From assembly GCA_008638375.1 (NCBI GenBank), contig CM018037.1, positions 33,279,076 through 33,343,075 of the forward strand: a stretch of 64,000 nucleotides of DNA. Reading direction: 5' to 3'. Positions 34,101-46,562 of the stretch are shown here, piece by piece (the stretch's first letter is position 1; every line of letters starts with the position of its first letter). Made by a program: the position numbers and the translations under genes. This DNA comes from Nyssa sinensis. Taxonomy: Eukaryota; Streptophyta; Magnoliopsida; Cornales; Nyssaceae. Below the pieces are notes generated by a model. It did no database searches. It was not told the origin of the DNA and saw only the letters and a list, made by a program, of their open reading frames with translations.

Positions 34101-37100
34101 AGTATCTTCTTCTGATTTGCGAGGCATTGTGGATTCATACTATATTTGGATTTTTCTTTTGCACTGAGTTGCAGACAATTCTTTTGTTGGTTCTTTGTAT
34201 AATTTTGATGCCCTCTGTTAATCTATTTTCTTATCTGAACAACCTTGTAACACTTCAATAATGGGCTTGGTACACCTATTTGTTTCTCTGTAATTCATGT
34301 GGGGTTGGTTTAAGATTTTATTTTGGTACACCAACTGTTAGCTTGAGTGATATCTCTTGCCACTCCCTAAGGGTTGAGGTGCAAGGTTCATGTCCCGACT
34401 GGGAAATGGGTGCGTGTGTATTACCTTTAAAAAAAAAAATCAATGATTAAATGTTGACTTGCAGGAGAAAGGGATTGTATTTGCATTATCACAAACTGCA
34501 TATGGAGCTTCCTTGTTCTTTGGTTATTGGGGCTACTTTCTTCTTTTTCGCGTATTTAGAAGTTCCGTTCTTTTCCCTTTCAGGTATAGTCTATTTTATA
34601 ATATACATCATTTTCTCTTGTGATGAATATTTTTTAACTGTTGCAGCAAAAGAATAAGAAAGAGAATGCTTTAGTTGATAATGAAATGATTTTATACATA
34701 AAATTGTAGTTATAGGACAAAGGTTTGGATCTCATGCTTGAAGAATCTCTAAGATCTTTATCTATTGTCAATCTTGTTCACCTTTGTTGCCACACACTTG
34801 TGCCCTCTCTGGTGGCTTAAATGGACAGAAAGTTTTGTGAAGTGCCCTTTCTGCCGCACCTTCATTTTACAGTTGGCCAAACTCTATGGCACTTCATTCT
34901 GTTAGCTAGAAGCCAGCACTACCTTGCTTAAACCACCTTCCCTCAAATGTAAATGGTTTTCCATAATTTTTATTTTTGGGAGAAGACCGACCTCCCTGAT
35001 CTCATTGACTGAATGGTTGGTGTCATTGACACCCCTAGCAGTTTTGAACACCTGAGATATTCAAATGAAGTCTACCGAATACCAATGCTTTTCTTACACC
35101 CCTCCACCATATTTTACAGGTGGCTGCTGAAATTTAATTATTAATCATTTTTATCTTTATGGTCCTTAGTATTTTTAAAAAGGCTGTCTTATCTGCCTCA
35201 TACACTAAATCTTAAATTATTTAAGATGGCTAAGCCAAGCAGAAATGATATATGAGCATGTTTAAGCTTTTCACTCCTTAACAGGATGTATAACCCTCTG
35301 AGATGATTGCTGGGGACCAACTTAGGAGTTCATTCCTCTCTCCTAGCAATATCAAGATATTAGATTTTAGCAACAATCTATGGGTGGAAGAGTTGGTGCA
35401 AAATTGTGGCCTTGCCAATTCTAGACAATCCTTAATGCAAGATCTCTGCTATAAGTGGTAATCCAATTCACATTGGTTGACTTTGTTGTTGCCCCACACC
35501 TCAAACCAAGCATAACCCAAACTGGTAGAAGGCTTATTTAAACCTGCTAGAGGATCAAGTTGGGAGTGGGTTGGGTTGGGTTGATCCATCTGGGTTGCGG
35601 TACTACTTTTTCATTATTCATTGATCATGTTTTTGTTTAGATACATTTCTAGGAGTTTCTAATAAGTTATATGCCAAAATTTTCTTATCCATTGTTTTCT
35701 TTATTGTTTGATGGCAATGTGCCGTGTTCTTCTTCTTCTTCTTCTTATTATTATTATTATTATTATTATAGAGTAAATTAGTCAATAACATATACTTTTA
35801 CAGAGTAGGATATTTGATGGATTATGATAGGCAGCTCTCAAACATGTGTGTGTTGTTTACCCTTCAATCCTTTCGAAAGTTGATCCTTCAAGAAGGAGAA
35901 AAGATGGTCCTTGTATGGTTGGATACACCTTATAACCAAGCTGTATATGGACTTGTAGACAAATTAGGTAAGTATTAGTCCAAACATCTTGTGTCTTAGA
36001 TTTAATAAATTTCTGCTCACAATAACAGAGTTTAATTGAAATGGATGCAATTGATCTTGATCTGGAGCTATTTTTATTGAAAATGATGTAATTATCCTTG
36101 ATCTGGAATTTCCTACTCAATTTTTCTGAGCCTGCGTAAAATAGATCACGTCCTTCACGTTTCAGGGAGCTTAGTGGTAAGGATGGTGTTCCTTCCATTT
36201 GAAGAAAGTTCATATGCCACATTTGCAAGGTTCTCATCAGGTTTATTTCTCCCCTTCATATTTGCTTTCAATCGTAACTCTGCACACAAGGAATTTGTAT
36301 ATCTAATCTTTAATGTGTGTCGTTCCTTCTTTGTTTCAGTTTTTGACTATCCATGACATTGTTATGAATAGATGGAGAAAGGTTGCAAGAGATTTAGATC
36401 TGATTGTTTGATGTGACCTTAGTCCTTGGATGGTTGCTCCAGGGGGCCTTACTCCCTGAGTGTAATTCTATGATTTGGAAGTAGACTTGTACTGGTTTTG
36501 GGCTTCTATATTTGAGGATAAAACTCTGGATTATTTGGGCTATGTTCCATAGTATCTGAACGCATGTGAAAATGATAAATGAAGTAATTTTTTTTTTAAA
36601 TGTGTGCTTACCCCGGATCATATTGTGTTTTTCATGCTTGCAACTTTTGCTCTCACTTTGGGCTCTAATTCTACACCCTATCTAATCCAGGGTTCGTTTT
36701 CCTGGTTAGGAGGTTATGTGTGATATTGGGACTATGGTTGGTGAACTTGGTAGCTGAGGATGATGCTTTCATTGTTCCAATTGAGTGATTGTCAAGGACC
36801 ATATATAGAACTTGGCATAGATAGACAGGCAGATTAGCATGTTTTAAGGGCTTGTTGTTAGAGTCACAATGAATTTTTTTTTTTTTTGGGGTGGGGGGAA
36901 GAAAAAACTGAAGATGGTCAGGGAGGACTTTCGAGATTCATTGTTTATTTAAAAAATAATAATAATAATGAATGAATCTGAAGTTCTTATGAGTTCTAAA
37001 TTTTTCATTTTTTCCCCTATTTTTAACCATGCTTAAAATGAACACAATTGATATCCTACTTTCAATTTGGGGGCACCTTGTTCAATTCCCTATCCAGCTT

Positions 37101-40100
37101 AGTTTGCAACAATTCTGAACCCCCCCCCCCCCCCCAAAAAAAAAAAAAAATCCTTGTTTACCAATTCATAGATTATAGGGAAAAAAATGTAACCTTCATA
37201 ATAAGTTAGCAGCATATTTTCACCAACAAGCTTTAGCTTGGTTGGTATCTCCTCCACCTCCCCATATGGGAGGTTGAGGGTTCAAGTCCCCTTAAGGGGC
37301 AACAAGTGTGTGTGATTTACCTATTAAAAAAAAAGCAGCATATTTTCTGTGGTTATAATGGCTAAGGAATTTATTTTTTAAAATATTATTTTGTGTTTCG
37401 TATTGTTCCATTGCACATTATCCTATACCCATATTTTTCAAACTGATGCATGGAATTTTTTTTTTTGATAAGTAAACTGATGCATGTATTTGAAGAGGCT
37501 TATATATTTATCTTAAGCTTTAACCTTATAACCTTATTCTTTGACTAACCTTATTCTTCGACTCCAGCAAGGGAATACAAACCTCGTTAGTTTGTTCATT
37601 TGATCGATTAGGAACACTTTATTGGAATTACTTCATAAAATCTGCTGGTTGGTTCTATTCTTCATAAGCAATTAAGTTTAATATTTCTTGGCAGGAGAAT
37701 ATGCACAGAAAATCAGGAAGTTAGGAAGTTGTCTAACAGATGCTCTGAAGCTCGTCTTGTTAATTGGTACATAATTCTACATTGTTCATATCTTCACAAG
37801 TCCTTTTTATTTATGTTACTTAAACTTTTTAAGTGGTCTCTATTTAGAATATAAGATTTTTCTGCACCAACTTTATTGAGGTTGTGTTATGCTTGGTCAA
37901 ATGGATAGGGAATAACTGGATTCTTAGAAATTGATTACTAGATGACTGTTAGAACAAATCCATGAGATTTGAGAGAACAGTGAGTGAATGATATGGTACT
38001 GATATTTTTAAGGTTTTGTAGCTAGCTGAGATTTAATGTGTGGATATTTAGTGCTTATTGAACCTTCCTTGCCTCTTTGAAATATATAAATAGCGTGGCT
38101 CATTTATGAGTAACTTTTTTCAAATATTATTGATTTTTTTCTCTTTTTTTTGGTAAGTGTAAATATTGATTTCAATTCTTTAGCATGTCTGAATCATATA
38201 TACAGTCAATACTATATAATGCAAGACAGTGGGGGCAGGCCTTAATGTTTTCTAGAGATGGGTCTTTGCCATAATCTTTTGAAGACATGATTAGCCTCAT
38301 AATTTTTCTCTGGGATTTACATTGACATACTCTTTTTAACCCATAAAACCTCTTAGCTGGGCTTGGACTTGTAGCATATTTGGATGTAATGAGGAGGCAC
38401 TAAATCTTCACTCTCTCTCTCCCCTTTCTTTCCTGTTTCGTGCTGTATAGTCTATTCTGTTGATAGAAATACCCAAGATAGTACTGAAAATTCACAACCA
38501 GGATAGAATACTCAATATCCTTTGCTTTTACAGTATTTTATCCCCCCCCCCCCCCATTTTTTTTGTTTTGGGGGGGGGGGGGTTCAAATACAGTATTTTT
38601 GTCCTGTACCAATTTTAGTCTCTGTAAACTTGTAGGTTGATTGACCAGTCCAATCTTTGCTGGTTGGGGAAGTTGTAACTCACCTGCCGATTAGGCTTGT
38701 TGGATCGAAATCCAACTTTAAAATTGGATCAAGCAGCTCTCTTCTGCTAGAGCTGCAGTGTTATATCTCCATCTATTGTGATTTATGACTGGGAAAATGG
38801 CTCCTCTTTCGCGTAATTTGGTGCATTTGGAAGGAACATAATAGAAGGTAGCTGAACTGCCCCCATACATTCCTTCAAATTATTAATGTACTGAAATTTG
38901 AAAAGTTAAAAGTCCAGAAATATTTAACACTCATTACACTTTGAACGGGGTGAAGTCTACAATTTACCACACATCCTATGATCAGAAAGTCCACTCCATT
39001 TATTTTTGTGTTGATTTATCACCTAATAACATATTATTTATTTTTAGTGTTCTTTATTATCCTTATTTGAACAAAAATCATTCTCCCCTTCAGCATCAGA
39101 AGCTTTGTTTATTTCAACTATTTTGTCCTATATTTAACTAAAAATGATTCTCCCGTTTGGCATTGAAGCTTTGTTTAAGTCAACCAACTTGTGTGCTGTT
39201 TCGAAAGAGAACTTTTTTTGGAGATTGTGATTTTCAGTTCCTTTAGAAAATTATTCCTTCACCATCTGGTATGTAGTAATCGATGCATGTAGTTACCACA
39301 CACATTATGCACAAGGTATTATCTGATCCTTGAGGTGACTCACCCTAGACATTGGTTTTCACTAAAATTTGTTCAGGATAATAACGTTGGGTTGGTTCCT
39401 CCTTATAGTGTATCGGGTGATCATCTTGGTACCAGTCAATACTAGGAATTTTAGGCCAGAGCTTAGCCGATCCACACTATTACCTGTTCGGCACACCCAA
39501 CTGCAAGTTGAATTACACAGGTTTTGAGCCAGACTTCTCACATTTGCACCCTTGCAGGCAGCTTAAAACCGATTTGGACCTTCAAAAATTGGATTGTGAA
39601 AAGAACCACTGATTTCAATAATTTTCACTTTACGGGGGAAAAAATCCATTAAACCTTTAGACTTTTACATCTCTTGTTTGTATGGGTAAAATAAGCACAA
39701 TTCAGTGTTCGTAATTCAGTTTATACAACAATTGATCAGATTTTGATGTTCGTTTCTTTATTGGTTGTGTTTTTAGATGTTCTTAACCTTGGTGCATATA
39801 TGGTGCCAGAAAAGAAATGAAAAAATAATACTTATCTTAATTTTTAATTGTCTGGGATGTAAAACTTGATAGAATTTCATTGTTAATGTTAAAACTTATG
39901 TTTTGATAAATGAGTTTATTATCTTTAAAATTAATTTCTTTAATTCTTTTTGAAATTTCTTACCTTAATATTACAAGTTACGGCTGTATCACCCAATTTG
40001 GATATCAGATGGCTAATACATATAATCTAGAGCACGCTGTTGACTGACAAAATGAGGCTATTCAATATTTTGTGGATAAATGTTGATAGTTCAGGAGGAA

Positions 40101-43100
40101 ATTTTGAGGGAAATGTATTTTGAGAAGGTTGAGGTAGCAATATTTGGAGGCAAAATGGTAGTTCATTGATTGTTCAGTAATGCAGCTCAGTAATGCAGCA
40201 AAGAGCAATGACTGAAGAGTTTGATATGGTCAAAGAATGCCGTGAGACCAAGGGGAAATTCATTACTTATCCCCAAAATAAAATATAAAAAAAAGGCTAA
40301 GGGTAAGTACATAAAGGGCATGAGTTGAGTTGGAGAGATAACATAAGTTGGCCTATGTCTCAATAAAACTTATGAATTGAGATAGAGCAGGATGCCAAAA
40401 TCAGATTGCTGTAGGTGACTCCAGTAAGTCGGCAAAGTTTTCATGAGTTGTACTTGAAAATAGTTTTACCTGTAGGCATACTGATTGTGTCCCAGTTTTA
40501 TGCTTTTATTTATATTTGAGATGGTGCGAATGCATGACTTTGAATCCACAAATGCATCTTCGTTCAAATTGTATAATTTGCGTGCATTGCTTCCTCTCAT
40601 TCTTGGTTTCAAGTTTCAACTATATATCTTGTAGGTCTTGTAGTTATGGCATTTGGCCCAAGCTATTCCTACTCTCTCATCAGATTGTTGTATGGTCGGA
40701 AATGGAGCGATGGAGAAGCATCCACAGCCCTTCCGATATTATTGCCTTTATGTCATTGTTTTGGCTATGAATGGTAAGTAATCTTGTGTTGTCATCCTAA
40801 TAATTATCTCTGCATAACTTAATATGAATATTGTTTACTAATAGAAAACTAAAAGTGAACTTATATGTATGAAACTGCACTTGGCAACAACCTCTGTTTC
40901 TATGTGGCTCTTGGTTATGTTTTGGGGTGAATTCAATGTATGATGAGAAACACCATATTGCCTATCCACAACTGATTTAGCGGTACCAGTCTCATATGTA
41001 TAAGGTTTTAGCACTTACTTTAGTGCATCTATAGTCTAAAAGATTGTCAAACACATTGTCCTGTGATTCCTGTCCATCCAATTTTGTAGAAAACAGCATT
41101 CCCGGACACAGGAAAAATTACATTTTGTTGTTACGTTTTACACATTATACAAAGATAAAAATCTAACAGTGGACGGGTTCATTTTAAACATGGCAGCCCC
41201 CTCACAGGTGTGGGTAATGATGATGATAACAACATCAACAAATAGTAGTAGTAGTAATCGTAATAATAATTGATTTATTGGTGTCTTTTAAACTTAAATT
41301 GAGTTCCTACCCTTAGTTTTGGTGATGACTCTCATTTTGTTGAAAGACATTGTTATGGATGAGGGAATTTTCCTTTTCTATGTAAACACAATTAATTCAT
41401 TCAATTTTTATATGATATCTGATTACTCCCTTGTTTAAAGAAAGAACACAATGGATCCATTAAAAGTTCATCAGGACATCAAGCAAGCCCACATAACCAA
41501 ATTTTATAGCTCTGATGTTACCATTAAGCAACTAGTTATTTTTACTAAAAGTTATTTTTTATCTTTTGGATTTGGTGGTCTTTAATTTTTACTAACCCTT
41601 CAGCATATTTGATTTTGTTTAGACAGATTTACCATGATGAAAAAAATTATTCTTAATGCTTGCCTTTAGAGATGCTACAAGAAACTTAAATTTTTTGCCT
41701 TTGATTTTGCATCAGGAACATCTGAAGCATTTCTGCATGCAGTTGCAACTGAGAACCAACTCAAGCGTTCAAATGATTTCTTGTTTGTATTCTCATTAAT
41801 ATACCTAATACTGAATGTCCTACTAATACAGTCAGCTGGTGCAGTTGGGTTAATTGCTGCAAATTCCTTGAGTATCCTTTTTAACCTTTGGCCAGAGAAC
41901 ATGTGTTTTTCTTTGTTTCCTTTTCCTTTTTTTTTTCTATGGTAGGTTGGCCTAGTCTTACTTTGCTCGAGCTTTCCAATATGGAACAATTTTTTCTTTT
42001 CCAATTATTTTTTTCAATAGAATTGCTTCTGAGGACCTAAGGCAACTCTTTTTACCAAGGATGTCAGTGCGGACTTATTATTTACTTGGGTTGGCTTGCT
42101 GTTTTATTGATCCAACATAGGGGGAATGATGGCAAATAACTGAGCAGCAGATAATATAATCTTTATTTAGTTTGCATTACAAGTTACACAATCTGGAAAT
42201 GAACAAAGTTGGATAGGTAATAACCTGTACAAGACAATCTGTGGCTGAGCACCATATATTAGGTTAAAAATGCACAGCATAATAGGAGCATGTAGTTTCT
42301 TCAAGTAATTCTATATTACAAAGGCTAACAGCCAACTTAAATTAGCAAAGCTATCATTTCAACTTTCAGTGTCAAGCTATGGTTGGCTCTCTAAGCCTCT
42401 TACAGTGACAGATATGTCAATGGAGGGACATTATTTCAACCATTATTTGCCGTTTAGTTTTTTCTCAAAAATGGAGGTGCTGTTATGTTGTGTGATTACT
42501 ATCATGGTTGCTATTGAAGTGCTTAGATTTGAATGGCGTTCCTTGGTTCCCTTAGTTCATTGAATTGTTGCTCTTTTTTTCCGCCTGCACTATTTATTGA
42601 ATTGTCATAAACAATGATACTTGCTTTAAGAGGGACTTGTAAAACTGATTTGTAGTCACAGGCACCCATAAAAACACGCAATCATTTCAAAGAAACTTTG
42701 CAATCACTGAAACAGTCGTAGCAGTTTAGGGAATCTTCTGCCTACATGGTGGTGTCTTATTCTGTATTCTGAATGGCATTTGTATTCACAGGCACACGGG
42801 CATTTTCTGTTTTTTGGTGAGATTAAAATTGATGGCCCTGGTTTCTTAACTGCCATAAAGATATGATTTTTAGGATTACTTACTCAGTGATTTTCATCAA
42901 GCATTACTTTCAGGTATACCTTTATCCGGTGCAAATCACTTATCTTACATTTTATGAAAGCTGTAATTAGCCTTGACCTTGGTGGATTTTCACACATTAG
43001 ACTGTGTAAATCTTGAATGTCTTAGATGCAGAATTTGACCTTGTGCTCTACTCCTCCACAGGATTCTTCCTCATTTTCATTTCACAGCTGCTTGCCTTCA

Positions 43101-43468
43101 GGTTGGACACTACTTCTATTTTCTGGTGTAGCCACTCTCATTTCTGAGAAAATATTTCTTGACCGAGATAACTTCTGGCCAACATTTTTCATTCACTTCT
43201 CCATTGGGTTGACTTGCTTTTGTGTGGCATCCTTTATCATGTAAGTATTGATTAATGCCCTTATCTCTGTTAAGCTTTTAAACATTTTTGGAAACTGATG
43301 TTTTGCCGTTTCTCTTAGCTGCATCATTTTTGGGTATACTATACTTCTGATAGTTTTACTTAGTGGAAAGTGTGCTCATGATTGCAATTTTCTATCTTCA
43401 TCTATAGCTATCGCCGTGAGAGGCCCTTTATCAACAAAATTGTACGTTTTCGTGACCATGCTGACTGA
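31136..43468 (+). CDS. RFT1: RFT1 homologue, ER oligosaccharide-lipid flippase family (14 exons, frameshift in exon 10)
   Basis: RFT1 is a multi-pass ER membrane protein of the MOP/MATE-like superfamily, needed for N-glycosylation and linked to Man5GlcNAc2-PP-dolichol translocation. Exons: 31136-31220, 31376-31455, 32463-32557, 33286-33446, 33786-33937, 34465-34583, 35804-35967, 36166-36240, 37695-37766, 40635-40773, 41716-41871, 42861-42913, 43062-43240, 43408-43468 (TGA). All have GT-AG introns with matching phase. Recognisable blocks are [19 protein letters not shown] (exon 2), [18 protein letters not shown] (exon 3), [13 protein letters not shown] and [12 protein letters not shown] (exon 7), [15 protein letters not shown] (exon 10), and the basic C-terminus [14 protein letters not shown]. 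The repaired length would be 529 residues, usual for the family. Exon 10 has one extra C at 40733/40734. As written, translation stops at TGA 41723-41725 after 383 residues. It may be an assembly error or a real null allele. Several TE fragments sit in the introns. Confidence 0.93.
31535..31836. mobile_element. MITE-like element in RFT1 intron 2
   Basis: The ends form a good terminal inverted repeat of about 22 bases: AGATAATTACATTAACCTCC on the left and the complement of AGATAATTACACTAACCTCC on the right, differing at one base within those 20. The 302-base body carries further internal GGGGAGGTTAG motifs. I could not find a target duplication, so superfamily is not assigned. The ends resemble those of the AT-rich repeat family. 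Confidence 0.65.
34328..34440 (+). mobile_element. SINE copy in RFT1 intron 5
   Basis: It starts ACACCAACTGTTAGCTTGAG, has the B-box-like GCAAGGTTCATGTCCC, a GGGTGCGTGTGTATTACC segment and a poly-A end. It is the same family as 23562 and 37222. It sits just upstream of RFT1 exon 6 and stops 25 bases short of it, so it forms part of the acceptor-proximal intron. No target duplication is clear. Confidence 0.65.
35729..35770. repeat. (TTC)n(TTA)n microsatellite in RFT1 intron 6
   Basis: About six TTC units are followed by about eight TTA units, ending 34 bases before RFT1 exon 7. Confidence 0.9.
37118..37150. repeat. Poly-C/poly-A homopolymer run
   Basis: A run of about 17 C is followed by about 14 A in RFT1 intron 8. 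A similar poly-C then poly-G run lies near 38541-38582. Runs like these are prone to length error. Confidence 0.9.
37222..37333 (+). mobile_element. SINE with exact 14-bp target duplication, RFT1 intron 8
   Basis: AGCAGCATATTTTC is present at 37208-37221 and 37334-37347. The 112-base insert reads ACCAACAAGCTTTAGCTTGG (A-box-like), TCCTCCACCTCCCC, then GGGTTCAAGTCCCC (B-box-like), GTGTGTGTGATTTACC and a poly-A tail. The exact duplication and clean boxes make it the youngest-looking copy of this family here. Confidence 0.85.
38786..38883 (+). mobile_element. Small LINE ORF2 remnant in RFT1 intron 9
   Basis: The frame reads GKWLLFR then [11 protein letters not shown], which matches the WCLWRKRNRRLF end of the LINE zf-RVT region at 14082. 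It is only about 100 bases long and degenerate. Confidence 0.5.
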
Positions 43469-43700
43469 GAAAGAACAGAACTTTTTTTTTTTTTTCATAC
43501 GCCCTTGGAAGGCAAGACTACGTTCACAGGTATTACTCTGATCATTTCTCACCACCTGATTTATCTTTCCGGATATATTAGTAATATGGAATGGCCTTGG
43601 ATGTAGATAATAATAAGATGAGGCAATACAGACCATCTGACAGGAAGATAGTACTCGGAGCAGAGGTTTATATTGTTGATTATTCGATTAGTCTGTTTCT
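43469..43700 (+). other. RFT1 3' UTR and flank
   Basis: Sequence after the RFT1 stop, with a poly-T run near 43483. No clean AATAAA is visible before the Helitron-like element, so the end of the transcript is not fixed. Confidence 0.35.
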
Positions 43701-43817
43701 CCTTTTTAGCCCTTAAATCTGTATATCGCAACCCATATCAGTCTATTTTGGGACATATGGGTGTGTTTTTTACCTATCAATGTGTGTGTGTGTGTATCTA
43801 TTATTTATTACTTATTA

Positions 43818-44193
43818 TCTATTACTTATATAAAAGTGAGGGTTGTTCGTCATGGTAAAATAATGATTTGACTCTTCAATCATTAATCTATTGTTATTTA
43901 CTTTGTTTATTCTCTTATCGACTATCGTATCTAATTTTTAGTTTTACCTCATCACGTCTAATTTATTCTTTTACCCTTTATTTATTAATTTATTTATTAT
44001 TATTTACGAGATTGTCTGTTGGTCATTTCTTTTTACGAAAGTTTTATCCTTCTTTACTTATATTTATGCACTTGCCATTTATTTTTGATGAATCATTTTA
44101 TCCAATTTTTATTACCTATTTATAGACTTACTATTCATTTATGTAATTTTTTTTTATGACACGGATTACATATATGCGTGGGCTTCCAACTAG
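43818..44193 (+). mobile_element. Non-autonomous Helitron-like element (376 bp)
   Basis: The 5' end reads TCTATTACTTATATAAAAGT, preceded by A. The 3' end reads CTTCCAACTAG, followed by T, with a short CACG/CGTG stem at 44160-44163 and 44177-44180, about nine bases before CTAG. A 5' TC, a 3' hairpin then CTAG, and insertion between A and T without duplication are the structural marks of plant Helitrons. It encodes no helicase. Confidence 0.7.
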
Positions 44194-44519
44194 TATGTAT
44201 GTCCGTCAATTTTGAACAGGTTGGTGGCCCAAATTAGAAATTGATAGAACCCAAGTTCTTATTCTGACAACTGGGTTTGTATCTGTTAGCCCAAGCCAAA
44301 CTCAGCCTCGTCCTCTTTTTTTTCTTTTTCTTTTTTTTTATCTTTCTTTCTTGTGGTTGCTAAGAAAGTCAGGGGATGGAAAAGTGGTGGAGGAAAATGT
44401 TGCATGTTGCAGATGTGCTCTCACTGATAAGACAAAAGGAAAATCTAAGGGAAATATCTATCTGCCATATATATTGTTTCTTTCTGACAATATATAATTG
44501 AGTTGAGAAATGACTAGGA

Positions 44520-44660
44520 AAGTGGCACCATGAGCGCCGCTGTCTCCACCATATATATATATATATAGCCTTCTGCACCACCAATAACATGCCCACCGTC
44601 ACCTGCTCTCAGAATCACAAACACCACCTCACTCATGCTTGCACACAAATATTGTGCTTG
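44520..44660. other. Less AT-rich patch with a (TA)n run
   Basis: GTGGCACCATGAGCGCCGCT and CACCACCAATAACATGCCCA flank a (TA)n run at 44551-44567. It resembles plant promoter DNA, but no gene follows. Nothing more can be said. Confidence 0.25.
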
Positions 44661-44671
44661 CATGCTTTTAT

Positions 44672-45186
44672 TTAAGGTGAATTATACTAATTTTTTTTAA
44701 ATTTTGATAATTATATTAATTTTAATTTTGGACAATTATAATAATTTTTTATGAGATTTTTAAAATTATATTAACTTTTCTTATTTTACTTGATAATATA
44801 CAAATATCATTCTCGAGTTATTTTTTTTTTACCTTAAAATTGATAAAATTGCTTATTTTATTTATTCATTTTTATAATTTTTCATTTTTGACATTTTTTT
44901 TACTTTTTTTAAAAAATTCTTTTATTATTTTATTTAAAAATAATTTTAAGATAAATAACTTGTTTTTATTTTATATAAAAATAAATTTAAGGTTTCTAAT
45001 CAAATTTATTTAGAAAATTAAAAAAAAAATTGGGCAAAATTTAAAAAAAAAAAAAAATTAAAGTGATTGTTTTGTCATTTGAAAAAAAAAATTGTTAGGG
45101 AAAAGTATCTGTATATTATCAAATAAAGTAAGAGAAGTCAGTATAATTTTAAAAATTTTAGAGAAGGCCAATGTAAATTTATCTTT
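44672..45186. repeat. Dispersed AT-rich repeat family, copy D
   Basis: The left end GGTGAATTATACTAATTTTT and right end GGCCAATGTAAATTTATC are approximately inverted. Between them are TTTTGATAATTATATTAATT, TTTTATATAAAAATAAATTT and GTATCTGTATATTATC. It is the longest copy in the window. Confidence 0.5.
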
Positions 45187-45628
45187 TTATTTATTATATT
45201 CGGTCCTTTTTTTCCTTCTCACTAAAGGGTGTGGTATGCCCTTTTATTTACAAAATTCACATAAACTTTCTTTCTTTTGCAACATTTACTTAAGTGATGC
45301 ATGCATGGTAACGTTTTCTGTTTTTTGTTTTAAAAGCAGAAACTAGTTCCTGACTCACGTGCTTGATATTTCAATCTCATTAAAGTTGAAAGTTGCACGC
45401 ATTACTCTTGTTTTTTTATTTTCATTTTTTAAAATTCTGCAAACTAATTTTTTTTTATTGTTTCTAATTTTTAGCCTAAATTTAAAAACATAAAAAGAAG
45501 AAGAAAACAAAAGGAAACAGCAACAAGACACATTTTTTTTTGTTCCCGTTTACAAAATAAATACAAAAAATTGACAACCTTATTAAGGGGTCTTAATTTT
45601 GGTGCAGTTGCAATATAAAAGTTTTGGA

Positions 45629-46001
45629 ATGAATTATAATAATTTTTTTGACGTTTTTAAAATTATATTAATTTTTTTTATTTTACTTGACAATATGTAA
45701 TTATCCTGTAGTCAACTTTTATATTTTTTTTAAATTTTGATCAATTTTTTAAAAATAAATATTGATAAAAATTTTAAGTTTATTTTTATATAAAATAAAA
45801 ATAACTTATTTACTTTAAATTTATTTTTATAAAAAATGATAAAATAATCTTTAAAAAAGTTTGAAAAAATTGATTAAAATTAAATAAACAAAAATTGTAC
45901 AGTTTTGACTGAAAGAGATATCTGTATATTGTCATATAGAGTAAAAAAAAAAAATTCTAGTTGTCAAAATTTTTAAGAGAGGTTAGTGTAATTTATCTAA
46001 A
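45629..46001. repeat. Dispersed AT-rich repeat family, copy E
   Basis: The left end GAATTATAATAATTTTTTTG and right end GAGGTTAGTGTAATTTATC match copy D in layout, with the same GATATCTGTATATTGTC block near the right end. Copies D and E lie about 440 bases apart in the same orientation. Confidence 0.5.
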
Positions 46002-46562
46002 ATTTTGAGACATTAATTAGTTAACAGCTAGGGTCATGTTTGATGTAACGGGAAAATGTTCAGTTGTCAAACGTGAAAATATGGATAAATGAAAGAAGAA
46101 TCACTTTGTGCAGTTTGGATAAATCATACATCTATACAGTATAATTTGATCGATTTCATGATTTCTTATCTTACAAATCATAATTAACAAGTTGACGAAA
46201 CACCTCATTAACTCTCTAATGTTGATTAGAAGCTTATCCTGTTAGTTCATATATGTTACTACCAGTTTTTATTTCACTGTTATTTTGCATCAAACTGTAT
46301 ATATAAATTAAATATATAGTATAAATTAGTAGAAAACTATTGAAACATCGAATGCCCTAAAATAATAATTATTATTATGATAGATACATTTTATCCAATA
46401 TCCAACCGTTGTGACCAAAGTAACATTATTTGAGACGTTATCATGATGACAATTAGACTAATACTATCTTGTTTAGATATTTATGAATATATATATATAT
46501 ATATGTGTATATATAACTCAATATATATATGTGTGTGTGTGTGTGTTTGTGTGTGTGTATTA

